Origin: Allosphingosinicella deserti
GTDB lineage: Bacteria > Pseudomonadota > Alphaproteobacteria > Sphingomonadales > Sphingomonadaceae
Reading direction: 5' to 3'
DNA length: 64,000 bases
NCBI RefSeq assembly: GCF_003012735.1
Contig: NZ_PXYI01000006.1
Coordinates: 124,001 to 188,000 of the forward strand
Program-made: the position numbers and the translations under genes
The notes under the pieces: generated by a model
Databases searched by the model: none
Told to the model about the DNA's origin: nothing
Seen by the model: only the letters and a program-made list of their open reading frames with translations
Part shown: positions 21,812 to 31,888 of the stretch, in pieces
Numbering within the stretch: position 1 is the first letter of the stretch
Layout of the letters: the number at the start of each line of letters is the position of its first letter

Positions 21812-23320
21812 ATGAGCATCGACTTCATTCGTCCCGAAGTGGATGAATTGCGGCCCCGGATCAGTGTGATCGGTGTCGGAGGCGCCGGCGGAAACGCCGT
21901 TGCCAACATGATCGCGAACGACGTCCAGGGCGTCGATTTCATCGTCGCGAACACGGACGCGCAGGCGCTCAACGCGTCGCCTGCCGATCACCGCATCCAG
22001 CTTGGTCTGCGCATCACGCAGGGCCTCGGCGCCGGTTCGCGGCCCGAGATCGGCAAGGCTGCCGCCGAAGAGGCGATCCAGGAGATCGAGGAAGCGCTCG
22101 AAGGCGCGCATATGTGCTTCATCGCGGCCGGCATGGGCGGCGGCACCGGCACCGGCGCTGCGCCGGTGATCGCCAAGGTCGCGCGCGACAAGGGCGTGCT
22201 GACCGTGGGCGTGGTCACCAAGCCGTTCAGCTTCGAAGGCAATCGCCGCGGCCGCTCGGCCGAGGCCGGGATCAACGAGCTCCAGCAGCATGTCGACACG
22301 CTGATCGTCATCCCCAACCAGAATCTGTTCCGCATCGCCAATCCGAACACGACCTTCAAGGAAGCGTTCGCGATGGCCGACGAAGTGCTCCAGCAGGGCG
22401 TCCGCGGGATCACCGACCTGATGGTCATGCCGGGCCTGATCAATCTCGACTTCGCCGACGTTCGCTCCGTGATGGGCGAGATGGGCAAGGCGATGATGGG
22501 CACCGGCGAGGCGTCGGGCGACAACCGTGCGATCGAGGCCGCGGAAAAGGCGATCGCCAATCCGCTGCTCGACGGCGTGTCGATGCGCGGCGCGCGCGGC
22601 GTGATCATCTCGATCACCGGCGGCGAGGACATGCGCCTGATGGAAGTCGACGAAGCGGCCAGCCACATCAAGGAACTGGTCGATCCGGACGCCAACATCA
22701 TCTGGGGATCGGCGTTCAACACCGAGCTCGACGGCAAGATCCGTGTCTCGGTGGTCGCCACCGGAATAGAGGCAGAAGCCGTGACTCAGGCCCCGCCCCA
22801 GCCGGCCAAGGTCTTCGCCTTCCCGGGCGCGAGCCGCGCATCGGAAGCCAAGGCCGGCCAGGCCCCGGCGCCCGAGGCCCAGGCTGCGCCGGCCGCCGAA
22901 GCTGCCGCCGAGACCCAGGCCCAGGCGTCGTCGGTACCCGAGCTCGATCTCGGTGCCGCGCAGGCTGACGAGCTCAGTCTCGACACGCCGGCGCCCGATG
23001 GCGGCGACGAACTGCTGCTCGACAGCGGCGCGATGATCGACGGCGAAGATGGCGGCCAGAGCTTCATCGACGAGAATGTCGCGAGCGGCCCGGAAAGCCG
23101 CGCGCCGAGCGGTTCACGCAGCTGGATCACGGGCGAGGAGCCGCAGAATGCGACGCCGCGTCCGGCCCGCGGGAACACCGGCGGCGGAACCTTGTTCGAG
23201 CGGATGTCGAACATCGCGCGCGGTGCCGACAAGGCCCAGGTCGAGGAAGAGCCCGCGCCGCGCCTGCGCCGCGACCCGCTCGATATTCCCCGCTTCCTTG
23301 GGCGGCAGAATAACCAGTAA
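21812..23320 (+). CDS. ftsZ: cell division GTPase FtsZ
   Basis: A tubulin-like GTPase of 502 residues that forms the Z-ring. The GTPase domain (about 10-320) has [13 protein letters not shown], the tubulin signature [10 protein letters not shown] and the T7 region (NLDFADV). A long Ala/Pro/Glu-rich linker follows. The C terminus [10 protein letters not shown] is the conserved peptide that binds FtsA and other tethers. The ATG at 21812 follows GGGGGAGAG. It is the last gene of the dcw block and is followed by a strong terminator. Two GANTC sites lie just upstream. Confidence 0.98.
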   Translation: MSIDFIRPEVDELRPRISVIGVGGAGGNAVANMIANDVQGVDFIVANTDAQALNASPADHRIQLGLRITQGLGAGSRPEIGKAAAEEAIQEIEEALEGAHMCFIAAGMGGGTGTGAAPVIAKVARDKGVLTVGVVTKPFSFEGNRRGRSAEAGINELQQHVDTLIVIPNQNLFRIANPNTTFKEAFAMADEVLQQGVRGITDLMVMPGLINLDFADVRSVMGEMGKAMMGTGEASGDNRAIEAAEKAIANPLLDGVSMRGARGVIISITGGEDMRLMEVDEAASHIKELVDPDANIIWGSAFNTELDGKIRVSVVATGIEAEAVTQAPPQPAKVFAFPGASRASEAKAGQAPAPEAQAAPAAEAAAETQAQASSVPELDLGAAQADELSLDTPAPDGGDELLLDSGAMIDGEDGGQSFIDENVASGPESRAPSGSRSWITGEEPQNATPRPARGNTGGGTLFERMSNIARGADKAQVEEEPAPRLRRDPLDIPRFLGRQNNQ

Positions 23321-23366
23321 GCCGGCGCCCCGTCTGGGAAAAGGCAGGGAATCGGAACGACTTATC

Positions 23367-23398
23367 GGCGCCGCAGGCTTCGGCTTGCGGCGCCTTTT
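23367..23398 (+). terminator. intrinsic terminator after ftsZ
   Basis: GGCGCCGCAGGC and GCTTGCGGCGCC pair around a TTCG tetraloop and are followed by TTTT. It is 47 bp past the ftsZ stop and closes the dcw operon. Confidence 0.9.
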
Positions 23399-23495
23399 CC
23401 TGTAAGTCGAAAAAGTTCCACCGCTTCGTCGTTTTCGTCACCCGGCTCGACGCAGCGCGATTGCGCCGACGCGGGCAGTCGGTTTTAACCGCGGC

Positions 23496-25769
23496 ATGAC
23501 GAAATCGAAGACGATCCGCGCCCGGTTCGGCCTTGCCTTCCTGGGAGCGGGCGCGATGTTCGCCGCCGCCCCGGGATGGGCTCAGATCGGCGCCGGCATG
23601 CAGGAAAGCCCTGCCGTCGCGTTGTCGCGCAACCTGAACAGTCTCGCCGCCAATCCGCGCAGCCTCGCGCCGCTGATGGGCGCCGGCCGCGCCGCGCTCG
23701 AGCTCGGCGATGCCCAGGCTGCGCTGACCTTCTTCGGACGCGCCGAGGAGATTGCGCCGCAGGACGGCCGGATCAAGATGTGGATCGGCGCTGCGCTGAC
23801 TCATTTGCAGCAGCCTCAGGGCGCCCACAAATTCTTCGCCCAGGCACAGGCCCTTGGCGTGCCGGAAGCCGATCTTGCCGGGGAGCGCGGTCTTGCCTTC
23901 GACATCGGCGGCGATCCCCGCAGCGCCCAGCGCGATTACCGCCTCGCCCTCCAGGGCAAGCGCGATCCTGAGATCACACGCCGCCTTGCTCTGTCGCTCG
24001 CGATCAGCGGCGAGCGTGATCCCGCGCTGCGCCTGCTCGACGAACAGCTCCGCCTGCGCGATCACGATGCCGAACGCACCCGCATCTTCATTCTCGCGCT
24101 GACCGGGGATGCCAACAACGCGGTCAGCGCCATTCAGGCTTCGATGCCCGGCGGCCGCGGCAGCGCGATGGCGCCCTTCCTCCAGCGCCTCGCCATCCTC
24201 AACCCCGCCGAGCGCGCCGCCGCCGTGCATCTCGGCATTTTCCCGCAATCGGGACGCAGCGCCGGACCCGTTCCCAACGTGTATGCGGCCCGTAATCCGA
24301 CCCCGGCGCCGAACAATTATGCGGCCGCCAATCCGGTCCAGGCCGGCGCGCCGGATACGCGCCAGCCCAGCCTTGGTCCGGTCGTCACCACACGGCGCGA
24401 AGACAAGGTCCAGACGGCCAGCGTCGCACCGCCACGGCTGAGCGCGCCGGCGCCGACCACCGCGGCGCGGCCGCGCCAGGAGCGGCCGAGCTGGTCGTTT
24501 ACTGCCCGCAACCTCGCGCAGATGCCGGCACCGAAGCCGGCGAGCAGCGTGCCGCAACGCAGCGCCCCGCTTTCCGGCGACCTCGCCCCAGCCGTTCGCA
24601 TCGCGTCCAATGCGCCCCAATCGGCTGCGCCCCAATCGGCTGCGCCCCAGTCGGCTGCGCCTCAGGCTGTTGCGCCGGCCGCCGCACCGCCTTCGACGTT
24701 CGCGGCGACCACGCCGCAGCCGCGCGGGCCCATGCCCAGTCAATTTGCCGCCGCGCTGCCCCCGAGCCCTCAGATTGGGGTTGCGGCCCAGCCCGTACCG
24801 ACCCCGTTTGCGTCCGCGCTCCCCTCCAGCGTACCGTCCGCAACGCAGCCTGTTCCGTCGAATCCGGTCGCGGTGCAGCCGATGCTCTCGACGGGCGCAC
24901 CGTCTCCGCACGGCGCGCAGCGGCCCGTCCAGGCGCCGGCTTCGCAGCCCGGATCAACGCAGATCGCCTCGTCTAGCGTTCAGCCGCCGCTTTCGTCGAG
25001 CACCGTGACGGCCCCGGCATCACAGCCCCCGATCCAGACAGCCGCGCGCGACGCGGCGCCGACGCCCGGCTTCTCGATCCTTCAGCCGGCCGCGTCGAGG
25101 CCGATGGAACTCGCTTCGGTCGCGATTCCGCAGACATCTCCCCAGCCATCTTCAATGTCTGCGCAGCAGGCTGCGCCGGATCCCGCGCCCTCGGAGGAGG
25201 CGATTTCCCGCTCCTCCCGCCTTGCCGACGTTGCCGCGACGATCGCCTCTTTGCCCAATCTGCCGTCGCCGGTCACCGAAGCGCCGAAGGCGTCTGCGCC
25301 GAAGCCTTCGCCCAAGGCGGCCGCGCCTGCCCCAAAGGCCGAGAAGCTCGCCTCGCTCACCAAGCCTGCCGCATTGAAGGACGACAAGGCCGGCAAGGCT
25401 CCGGCTGACAAGGCTCCGGCCGGAAAGGCTCCGGCAGCCAAGAGCGCCGCGGCCAAGAAGGGCGCTGAGCCGGCCGTCAAAAAGCCTGCGGCCGAGCCGG
25501 CGCGGGTCTGGGTGCAGGTCGCCGGCGGCGCCAACAAGACCACGCTGCCCAAGGAATATGATCGGCTGAAGGCCAAGGCGCCGAAGCTGCTCGCCACCCG
25601 CAGCGCATGGACGGCGCCGCTCAAAGCCACTAACCGCCTCCTCGTCGGACCCTTCAAGACCGAAAAGGAAGCGCAGGCATTCGTGAACGAGCTCTCCAAA
25701 TCGAAGCTGAGCGGCTTCGCGTGGAGCAGCGCAGTGGGCGAGAAGGTCGAGAAGCTCTCGGCCAAGTGA
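23496..25769 (+). CDS. exported TPR protein with C-terminal SPOR domain
   Basis: A 757-residue protein with a signal peptide (cleavage expected after GWAQ, about residue 29). TPR-like helical repeats span about residues 40-240 (LEL GDAQAALTFFGRAEEIAPQD and similar). A very long Pro/Ala/Ser/Gln-rich linker (about 260-660) leads to a SPOR domain at about 670-750 (VWVQVAGGANKTT to LVGPFKTEKEAQAF). SPOR domains bind denuded septal glycan, so a role at the division site fits its place beside ftsZ. The linker contains a 15-bp tandem repeat near 24613-24660. The stop overlaps the next gene (GTGA). Confidence 0.85.
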   Translation: MTKSKTIRARFGLAFLGAGAMFAAAPGWAQIGAGMQESPAVALSRNLNSLAANPRSLAPLMGAGRAALELGDAQAALTFFGRAEEIAPQDGRIKMWIGAALTHLQQPQGAHKFFAQAQALGVPEADLAGERGLAFDIGGDPRSAQRDYRLALQGKRDPEITRRLALSLAISGERDPALRLLDEQLRLRDHDAERTRIFILALTGDANNAVSAIQASMPGGRGSAMAPFLQRLAILNPAERAAAVHLGIFPQSGRSAGPVPNVYAARNPTPAPNNYAAANPVQAGAPDTRQPSLGPVVTTRREDKVQTASVAPPRLSAPAPTTAARPRQERPSWSFTARNLAQMPAPKPASSVPQRSAPLSGDLAPAVRIASNAPQSAAPQSAAPQSAAPQAVAPAAAPPSTFAATTPQPRGPMPSQFAAALPPSPQIGVAAQPVPTPFASALPSSVPSATQPVPSNPVAVQPMLSTGAPSPHGAQRPVQAPASQPGSTQIASSSVQPPLSSSTVTAPASQPPIQTAARDAAPTPGFSILQPAASRPMELASVAIPQTSPQPSSMSAQQAAPDPAPSEEAISRSSRLADVAATIASLPNLPSPVTEAPKASAPKPSPKAAAPAPKAEKLASLTKPAALKDDKAGKAPADKAPAGKAPAAKSAAAKKGAEPAVKKPAAEPARVWVQVAGGANKTTLPKEYDRLKAKAPKLLATRSAWTAPLKATNRLLVGPFKTEKEAQAFVNELSKSKLSGFAWSSAVGEKVEKLSAK

Positions 25770-26929
25770 CCCCGCTTGCAGCTTGCGCCGCCGACCCCGC
25801 GGGGACGCGGGGCCGGCTCTACGGCGATTCCAGGGGCGGCACGCGCGGACCGCGCGACGCTTTCCAGCGCGATCGCGATCGGATCATCCACTCGGTCCCG
25901 TTCCGCCGGCTTCGTCACAAGACCCAGGTCTTCATCGCGCCCGACGGCGATCATTTCCGGGTCCGGCTGACCCACAGCCTCGAAGTCGCGCAGATCGGCC
26001 GCGTCATCGCACGTTCGCTGGGGCTCAATGAGGATCTTACCGAGGCCTTGTGCCTCGCCCATGATATCGGGCACCCCCCGTTCGGCCATTCGGGGGAGGA
26101 CGCGCTGGAGGAGGCGCTTGCGGACGCCGGCGGCTTCGATCACAATGCCAACACCATCCGGGTGCTGACCACGCTCGAGACTCCTTACCCGCTCCACCCG
26201 GGACTCAATCTCACCTGGGAAACGCTGGAAGGGCTCGCCAAGCATAATGGCCCGGTCGCGCGCGCGAGCTGGGCCCTGGCGGACGCCAATGCCCGTTTCC
26301 CGCTCGATCTCACGACCTGGCCAAGCCTCGAGGCACAGATCGCGGCGATCGCCGACGACATCGCCTACGACAATCACGACATTGACGACGGCCTGCGCTC
26401 CGGCCTGTTCAGCCTCGAACAATTGCTGACGGTGCCGTTCGTCGCCCGCGCCTGGGATGCGGTGCGCGCCCGCTATCCGGGCATGCCCGAAGCACGGCTG
26501 CACGCCGAACTGGTGCGCGATCAGATCGGGCTGATGGTCAACGACGTGCTCGCCGAAACCCAGCGCCGCGTCGCCGCGGCGGGGGTGGAGAGCGTCGACG
26601 ATGTTCGGGCCGCCGGCATCGCCCTGGCCGGTTTCTCCGCGGAGCTCGCCGCCGAAGAGCGGCAGCTCAAGACTTTCCTCTACGCCCACATGTACAATGC
26701 CCCGCAGGTCGCCGCGGTGCGCGTCGAGGCGCAGAAGATCGTTGCCGGATTGGCGGGCGCCTATGCCGCCGATCCCTCGCTGCTCCCGCCAGACTGGCGC
26801 CCAGCCGACGGCGATCCCGTCGCCACCCTGCGCGCCGTCGGCGATTTCATCGCCGGCATGACCGATCGCTACGCCATCCGCCAATATCGCGAATTGATCG
26901 GCCCGATCGCCCTTCCGGAGGGCTTTTAG
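25766..26929 (+). CDS. dgt: dGTPase-like HD-domain triphosphohydrolase
   Basis: A 387-residue member of the deoxyguanosine triphosphate triphosphohydrolase-like family, which removes the triphosphate from dNTPs. The N-terminal SVPFRRLRHKTQVF, then RLTHSLEVAQ, and HDIGHPPFGHSGE with the HD metal pair are clear, with a later FDHNANTIR and DDIAYDNHDIDD. The GTG start overlaps the stop of the SPOR gene. An upstream start at 25721 would lie inside that gene and is less likely. Substrate preference cannot be read from sequence. Confidence 0.93.
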   Translation: MTPLAACAADPAGTRGRLYGDSRGGTRGPRDAFQRDRDRIIHSVPFRRLRHKTQVFIAPDGDHFRVRLTHSLEVAQIGRVIARSLGLNEDLTEALCLAHDIGHPPFGHSGEDALEEALADAGGFDHNANTIRVLTTLETPYPLHPGLNLTWETLEGLAKHNGPVARASWALADANARFPLDLTTWPSLEAQIAAIADDIAYDNHDIDDGLRSGLFSLEQLLTVPFVARAWDAVRARYPGMPEARLHAELVRDQIGLMVNDVLAETQRRVAAAGVESVDDVRAAGIALAGFSAELAAEERQLKTFLYAHMYNAPQVAAVRVEAQKIVAGLAGAYAADPSLLPPDWRPADGDPVATLRAVGDFIAGMTDRYAIRQYRELIGPIALPEGF

Positions 26930-27048
26930 GTGGGCTTGTGGTCAGACTGCGCCGCCTGACGCATCGAAGATCGCAGCAACTGGTTGATCGACTTGCGATG
27001 TGATAACATCTCCTGAGTCGCAGCGCCTGCGACGATGGGAGACATGCC

Positions 27049-28611
27049 ATGACCGTCTCGTTTCGACTGCTTTCGCTGACTGCCGGCTTTCTCGGCGTCG
27101 CTCTGCCGATCGTGCTGCTGGGAAAGGTGACCGCGCCGCCCGAGGAGAAGGCGCCGGCAGCGGTCGTGTTGCCGAGTCTGGCATATGCGCCGGCCGTATC
27201 CGTGCCAGCAATGAGCGTGCGTCAGGGTGGTGCTCAGGACGTCCGCCACTTCCGCATGATCGCTGCCGAGATCGGCCTGCCCCGCCCGGACTCGCTGACC
27301 GCAGAGGGGCTCTTCGGAGAACATGATCTGACGATACCCGCCACCCGTCCGTGCGGGCAGCTCTTCTGCCTCGTCGCCGAGGCGATGCCGGCCGATTTTC
27401 CGAGCCGTTCCGGCGATCTCCTTTTCGCCGGTCTGGGTTTCGCCTCCAACGTCCCTGCAGAAACCTGGCGCCGGGAGCCGCTCAACCTCGTCGCTGTCGT
27501 GGACAAATCCGGTTCGATGGAGGGCGAACCGCTGGAACTCGTCCGCAAGAGCCTGCGCCAGATCGTCGGGCAGATGAGGACCGGGGACCGGCTCTCGATC
27601 GTGCTCTACGGCGATCGATCGCATGTATATCTCCCGTCCGCCGACGTCGGCAGCCGTCGCGAGGCGATTCTCACAGCGATCGATCGGATCGAGAGCTCGG
27701 GGTCGACCAACATGGAGGAGGGGCTGCGCGTCGGCTACGACACTGCGTTCGCGACGCGCGGAGACTTTGCTGGCGACACCCGGCTGATGCTCTTCACCGA
27801 CGAGCAGCCGAACGTCGGCGCGACGGATGCGGACAGCTTCATCGGCATGGCGGAGGCGGCGTCGAGGCGTGGCGTCGGGCTCACCACGATCGGCGTCGGA
27901 GTTCAGTTCGACGCAGCGCTCGCGACCAAGGTGTCGAGCGTCCGCGGCGGCAATCTGTTCTTCGTCTCGAATGCCGAAGAGGTACGTTCGGTGTTTGTCG
28001 AGCAGCTCGATACGATGGTGAGCGAGCTCGCCCACGACGTCCGCATCACCGTGGTCCCGCGCACGGGCTATCGACTCACCGGCGGGTTCGGCGTGCCCGG
28101 CGGGCTGATGAACGAGGCACAAGATGGTGCGGTGACGATCACCGTCCCGACGGCCTTCTTCAGCACCAAAGGCGGCGGGATCTTCGTCACGCTGGGCCGA
28201 TCCGCCGACCGCGCCCATCTGCCCGCCGCACGCCTCACGCCCGGCCTGTCTCTGGCCGATGTCGATTTACGCTACGTCTCCGCACGCACCGGCAGGTCAG
28301 GCGGCGACCGCATCTCGGTCGCAAACCCCCAAGTGCGGCCGAGCGCGCCGCTTCGCCTCGCGCACCTGCTCGTCGACGAATATTCGGTGCTGCACGACGC
28401 CTCCGTCGCCTTTCACATCTCCGGCAAGCCGAGGCAGGCCCATCTCCTCCTTGCCGCCCTGGCCGATCGGATCGACGCAAGCCGGCTTCCGGGCCTCGCT
28501 CCGGAACGAAAGCTGGTTGGCGAGATGCTTGCGCACGCGGCGTTCGCCTCCGGCTACGGCGGCGAGCAGCCGTCCCGGCGCAAACGCGCGCAACAGACGG
28601 CCGCACGCTAA
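27049..28611 (+). CDS. VWA-domain (YfbK-like) exported protein
   Basis: A 520-residue protein with one N-terminal hydrophobic segment (signal or anchor, about residues 7-26). A vWFA domain begins at about residue 145: VVDKSGSMEG is the DxSxS MIDAS motif. The further metal ligands lie in SSGSTNMEEGL and LFTDEQPNVG. The C-terminal DUF3520-like region (about 330-500) is the arrangement of YfbK-type proteins. Function is unknown; VWA proteins bind partners through the MIDAS metal. It has its own 120-bp upstream region after dgt. Confidence 0.85.
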   Translation: MTVSFRLLSLTAGFLGVALPIVLLGKVTAPPEEKAPAAVVLPSLAYAPAVSVPAMSVRQGGAQDVRHFRMIAAEIGLPRPDSLTAEGLFGEHDLTIPATRPCGQLFCLVAEAMPADFPSRSGDLLFAGLGFASNVPAETWRREPLNLVAVVDKSGSMEGEPLELVRKSLRQIVGQMRTGDRLSIVLYGDRSHVYLPSADVGSRREAILTAIDRIESSGSTNMEEGLRVGYDTAFATRGDFAGDTRLMLFTDEQPNVGATDADSFIGMAEAASRRGVGLTTIGVGVQFDAALATKVSSVRGGNLFFVSNAEEVRSVFVEQLDTMVSELAHDVRITVVPRTGYRLTGGFGVPGGLMNEAQDGAVTITVPTAFFSTKGGGIFVTLGRSADRAHLPAARLTPGLSLADVDLRYVSARTGRSGGDRISVANPQVRPSAPLRLAHLLVDEYSVLHDASVAFHISGKPRQAHLLLAALADRIDASRLPGLAPERKLVGEMLAHAAFASGYGGEQPSRRKRAQQTAAR

Positions 28612-28728
28612 GCTTCTTGCTCCGGCTGGCGTGCAGGCGTGTTCGGACGTACCCTGTCGACACGGCGGCAAGGCATGCCGGAGCCATGGAGGCGTTACGA
28701 TTCCGACCCACATCCCAGGATCATTGCG

Positions 28729-29373
28729 ATGCGCGTCGCGCTGATCGGTGCCACGGGGCTGGTTGGTGCGGCGCTGGGCGAATGTCTCGCCGCGACAGGC
28801 GATGACCTCCACCGACTGCAGCGGCGCGAGGGTGGCGGGGCAGGTCAGGTGCATGTCGCCGATCCCGGCGCATGGCCCGAGATCGTCTCGCGATTGCGTC
28901 CGGACGCGGCGATCTCCACTCTCGGCACGACGTTGAAGGTCGCCGGCTCCCGGGCCGCGTTTCACGCTGTCGACTTCGACATGGTCGTCGATTTCGCGCG
29001 CGCCGCGCGCGCGGCCGGTGCCACGCGGATGATCGCGGTCTCCTCGGTCGGCGCCGACGCGGGCGCATGCGCTTTCTACCTGCGCACCAAAGGCGAGATG
29101 GAGGCGGCGCTCACCGCGCTCGGCTTCGAGCGGCTCGACATTCTCCGGCCCGGCCTGCTGCGTGGGGACCGAAGGGGCGACCATCGGACCGGCGAGCGGA
29201 TCGGCGCGATGCTGAGCCCGCTCCTGAACCTCCTCCTCCAGGGGTCGCTCGATCGCTTCCGCGCCATTGACGCGGAGGTGGTCGCCCAGGCGATCGCGAA
29301 GCTGCTGGCGCTTCAGGGCTCGGGCGCCCATATCCACCACAATCGCAAGATCCGGCGTCTCGCTGCCGCCTGA
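28729..29373 (+). CDS. NAD(P)H-binding Rossmann protein (atypical SDR)
   Basis: A 214-residue protein with the NAD(P)-binding loop [13 protein letters not shown] at residue 4. It has [25 protein letters not shown], where Tyr-x-x-x-Lys is present (YLRTK), and the late ILRPGLLRG. This matches small NAD(P)-binding atypical SDRs of the YbjT/NmrA/HTATIP2 kind, whose substrates vary. The ATG at 28729 follows AGGA at 28717-28720. It stands alone on the plus strand just before argS. Confidence 0.85.
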   Translation: MRVALIGATGLVGAALGECLAATGDDLHRLQRREGGGAGQVHVADPGAWPEIVSRLRPDAAISTLGTTLKVAGSRAAFHAVDFDMVVDFARAARAAGATRMIAVSSVGADAGACAFYLRTKGEMEAALTALGFERLDILRPGLLRGDRRGDHRTGERIGAMLSPLLNLLLQGSLDRFRAIDAEVVAQAIAKLLALQGSGAHIHHNRKIRRLAAA

Positions 29374-29440
29374 GCCCGCGCCTTCAAATCCGCACCCGCA
29401 TCGTCTACAGCCGCGCACTCTTTGCCGTTGGAACTTGCCA

Positions 29441-31168
29441 GTGACCCTCTACGCCCGCTTTGCCGCGCATCTCGACGCGATCCTCGATGCTCTCGAAGCC
29501 GAAGGGCAGCTGCCCGGCGGCCTCGATCGCAAGGCCGTCGCGGTGGAGCCGCCGCGGGATGCGTCCCATGGCGATCTCGCCACCAACGCGGCGATGGTTC
29601 TCGCCAAGCGCGCCGGCACCAATCCGCGCGCGCTCGCCGGACTGATCGCGCCCAAGCTCGAGGCGCTCGACGAGGTCTCCGGCGTCGAAGTGGCAGGGCC
29701 CGGCTTCATCAACATCCGCCTCGTGCCCGAGATCTGGCAGGAAGAATTGCGCACAATCCTTTCCGAGGGCGAGGATTACGGCCGCTCGCAGCTCGGCGCC
29801 GGCACCCGGGTCAATGTCGAATATGTTTCGGCCAACCCGACCGGGCCGATGCACATGGGCCATTGCCGCGGCGCCGTCGTCGGCGACGCGCTCGCCAGCC
29901 TGCTCGAACATGCCGGCTATGCCGTCACCCGCGAATATTATGTCAACGATGCCGGCGGGCAGGTCGACGTGCTCGCCCGCTCGGCATGGCTGCGCTACCG
30001 CGAGGCACTCGGCGAGACGATCGAGATTCCGGAAGGCCTCTATCCCGGCGATTATTTGGTTCCGGTCGGACAGGCGTTCGCGGCCGAGTTCGGCGATCGC
30101 TACGTTGCGGCGCCGGAAGAGGAATGGCTGGCGCTGTTCCGCACGCGGACGGTGGCGGCGATGCTCGACATGATCCGCGCCGATCTCGCCCTGCTCGGAA
30201 TCCATCACGACGTCTTCGCCTCCGAAGCCGAAGTGCAGGGATCGGGGGCGGCCGACCGCGTGCTCGAGACGCTGCGCGAGAAGGGCCTCATCTATCAGGG
30301 CGTGCTCGAAGCGCCGAAGGGCGAGACTTCCGAGGATTGGGAGCCGGTCGAGCTCACCCTGTTCCGCTCGACCCGGTTCGGCGACGATCAGGATCGGCCG
30401 ATGAAGAAGTCGAGCGGCAGCTGGACCTATTTCGGGGCCGATGCCGCTTATCACCTGCAGAAGGCCGATGCCGCCGATCAGCTGATCAACATCTGGGGCG
30501 CCGACCATGCCGGCACGGTCAAGCGCGTCCAGGCGGCGGTGACCGCGCTCACCGACGGCCGCGTCGATCTCGACGTGAAGCTGGTCCAGATGGTGCGGCT
30601 GTTCCGCGCCGGCGAGCCGATCAAGATGTCGAAGCGGGCGGGCAATTTCGTGACCCTCGCCGACGTCGTGCGCGAAGTCGGCAAGGACGTGGTGCGCTTC
30701 ATGATGCTCACCCGCCGCGCCGATGCGCCGCTCGATTTCGATTTCGCCAAGGTGGTCGAGGCGTCGAAGGACAATCCGGTCTTCTACGTCCAATATGCCC
30801 ATGCGCGGGTGCGCTCGCTGCATCGCCGCGCGGCCGAAGCCGGCGTCGATCTCACCGGCACGCCCGATCTGTCGTTGCTGGACGACGAGGAACTGGCGCT
30901 GGTCAAGCTCGCCGCGCAATTCCCGCGGGTGGTCGAAAGCGCGGCGCAGGCGCACGAGCCGCACCGCATCGCTTTCTACCTTTCGGATCTCGCCGCCGCG
31001 CTGCACGCCCAGTGGAACAAGGGTAACGACGATCCGGCAAAGCGTTTCCTCTTGGTACAGAACGAAAAGCTCACCCGCGCCCGTCTGGAACTCGCCTCGG
31101 CGATCGGGCAGATTGTGCGCAACGGCCTTGCGATCATGGGTGTCGCCGCGGCCGAGGAGATGCAGTGA
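29441..31168 (+). CDS. argS: arginyl-tRNA synthetase
   Basis: A class I aminoacyl-tRNA synthetase of 575 residues. The N-terminal Add1 domain recognises the tRNA elbow. The HIGH motif appears as HMGH in [16 protein letters not shown], and the second signature as KMSKR. The C-terminal DALR anticodon-binding domain starts at about residue 455. A GTG start at 29441 gives the expected length and N terminus. The stop overlaps the start of the next gene, a SPOR protein, a common alphaproteobacterial neighbour order (argS-SPOR-nagZ). Confidence 0.96.
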   Translation: MTLYARFAAHLDAILDALEAEGQLPGGLDRKAVAVEPPRDASHGDLATNAAMVLAKRAGTNPRALAGLIAPKLEALDEVSGVEVAGPGFINIRLVPEIWQEELRTILSEGEDYGRSQLGAGTRVNVEYVSANPTGPMHMGHCRGAVVGDALASLLEHAGYAVTREYYVNDAGGQVDVLARSAWLRYREALGETIEIPEGLYPGDYLVPVGQAFAAEFGDRYVAAPEEEWLALFRTRTVAAMLDMIRADLALLGIHHDVFASEAEVQGSGAADRVLETLREKGLIYQGVLEAPKGETSEDWEPVELTLFRSTRFGDDQDRPMKKSSGSWTYFGADAAYHLQKADAADQLINIWGADHAGTVKRVQAAVTALTDGRVDLDVKLVQMVRLFRAGEPIKMSKRAGNFVTLADVVREVGKDVVRFMMLTRRADAPLDFDFAKVVEASKDNPVFYVQYAHARVRSLHRRAAEAGVDLTGTPDLSLLDDEELALVKLAAQFPRVVESAAQAHEPHRIAFYLSDLAAALHAQWNKGNDDPAKRFLLVQNEKLTRARLELASAIGQIVRNGLAIMGVAAAEEMQ

Positions 31169-31887
31169 TGACCGATGTCCGGGCCGGTGATGCGACGCCT
31201 TTCGAGGAAGACCGGCTTCCCTGGCTGGAAGCGGTCGAGGATGACGATCGCGGCGACGGTCCGTCGGCGCTCAAGATGATTGTCGGCGTGCTGATCGCCC
31301 TCGTTGGTATCGGCGCGATCGTCGGCGGGATCTTCTGGATGAATGGCCGCAATGCTCCGGCGAGCGGCGAGATCGAGCTGATCAAGGCACCGGAGGGGGC
31401 CTACAAGGTTCGCCCGGACGATCCCGGCGGGATGGCGGTCGAAGGGGAGGGGGACACCGCCTTCGCCGCGAGCGCCGGCCAGGATCCCAAGAGCAACATC
31501 AACACCGATGCCGTGCCGGAAAGCCCGGTCGGTTCGGGCGCACAGCCGCAGCCGAAAGCGTCGGGCGATGCCGGCCTGATCTCCGCACCGCCGCCGACCA
31601 ACGTCCCGTCGACGAATGCGCCGGCCACGACCGGTACCCCGCCCGCTGCCGCCCCGGCGGGCCCCGGCGGCACGATCCAGCTCGGCGCCTTTTCGTCGCA
31701 AGCCAATGCGACCAGCGCGTGGAAGGCGCTGTCGGGCCGCTTCACCTATCTGGCGCCGCTCAGCCACAACGTGGTTCCGGTCTCGGCCGGCGGCAAGACC
31801 CTCTACCGTCTCCGCGCCAGCGGGCCCGGCGCGGCGAACATCTGCGGCCGGCTGCGCGTGGCCGGCGAGACCTGCGTGAATCTCTGA
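31168..31887 (+). CDS. SPOR-domain membrane protein
   Basis: A 239-residue bitopic protein. An acidic cytoplasmic N terminus (about 35 residues) leads to one transmembrane helix (about 37-57), a Pro/Ala linker, and a SPOR domain at about 165-238 (GTIQLGAFSSQANATSAWKAL). The ATG at 31168 overlaps the argS stop. It is likely to bind septal peptidoglycan from the inner membrane. It lies between argS and nagZ, and NagZ also acts on peptidoglycan fragments. Confidence 0.9.
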   Translation: MTDVRAGDATPFEEDRLPWLEAVEDDDRGDGPSALKMIVGVLIALVGIGAIVGGIFWMNGRNAPASGEIELIKAPEGAYKVRPDDPGGMAVEGEGDTAFAASAGQDPKSNINTDAVPESPVGSGAQPQPKASGDAGLISAPPPTNVPSTNAPATTGTPPAAAPAGPGGTIQLGAFSSQANATSAWKALSGRFTYLAPLSHNVVPVSAGGKTLYRLRASGPGAANICGRLRVAGETCVNL

Positions 31888-31888
31888 C

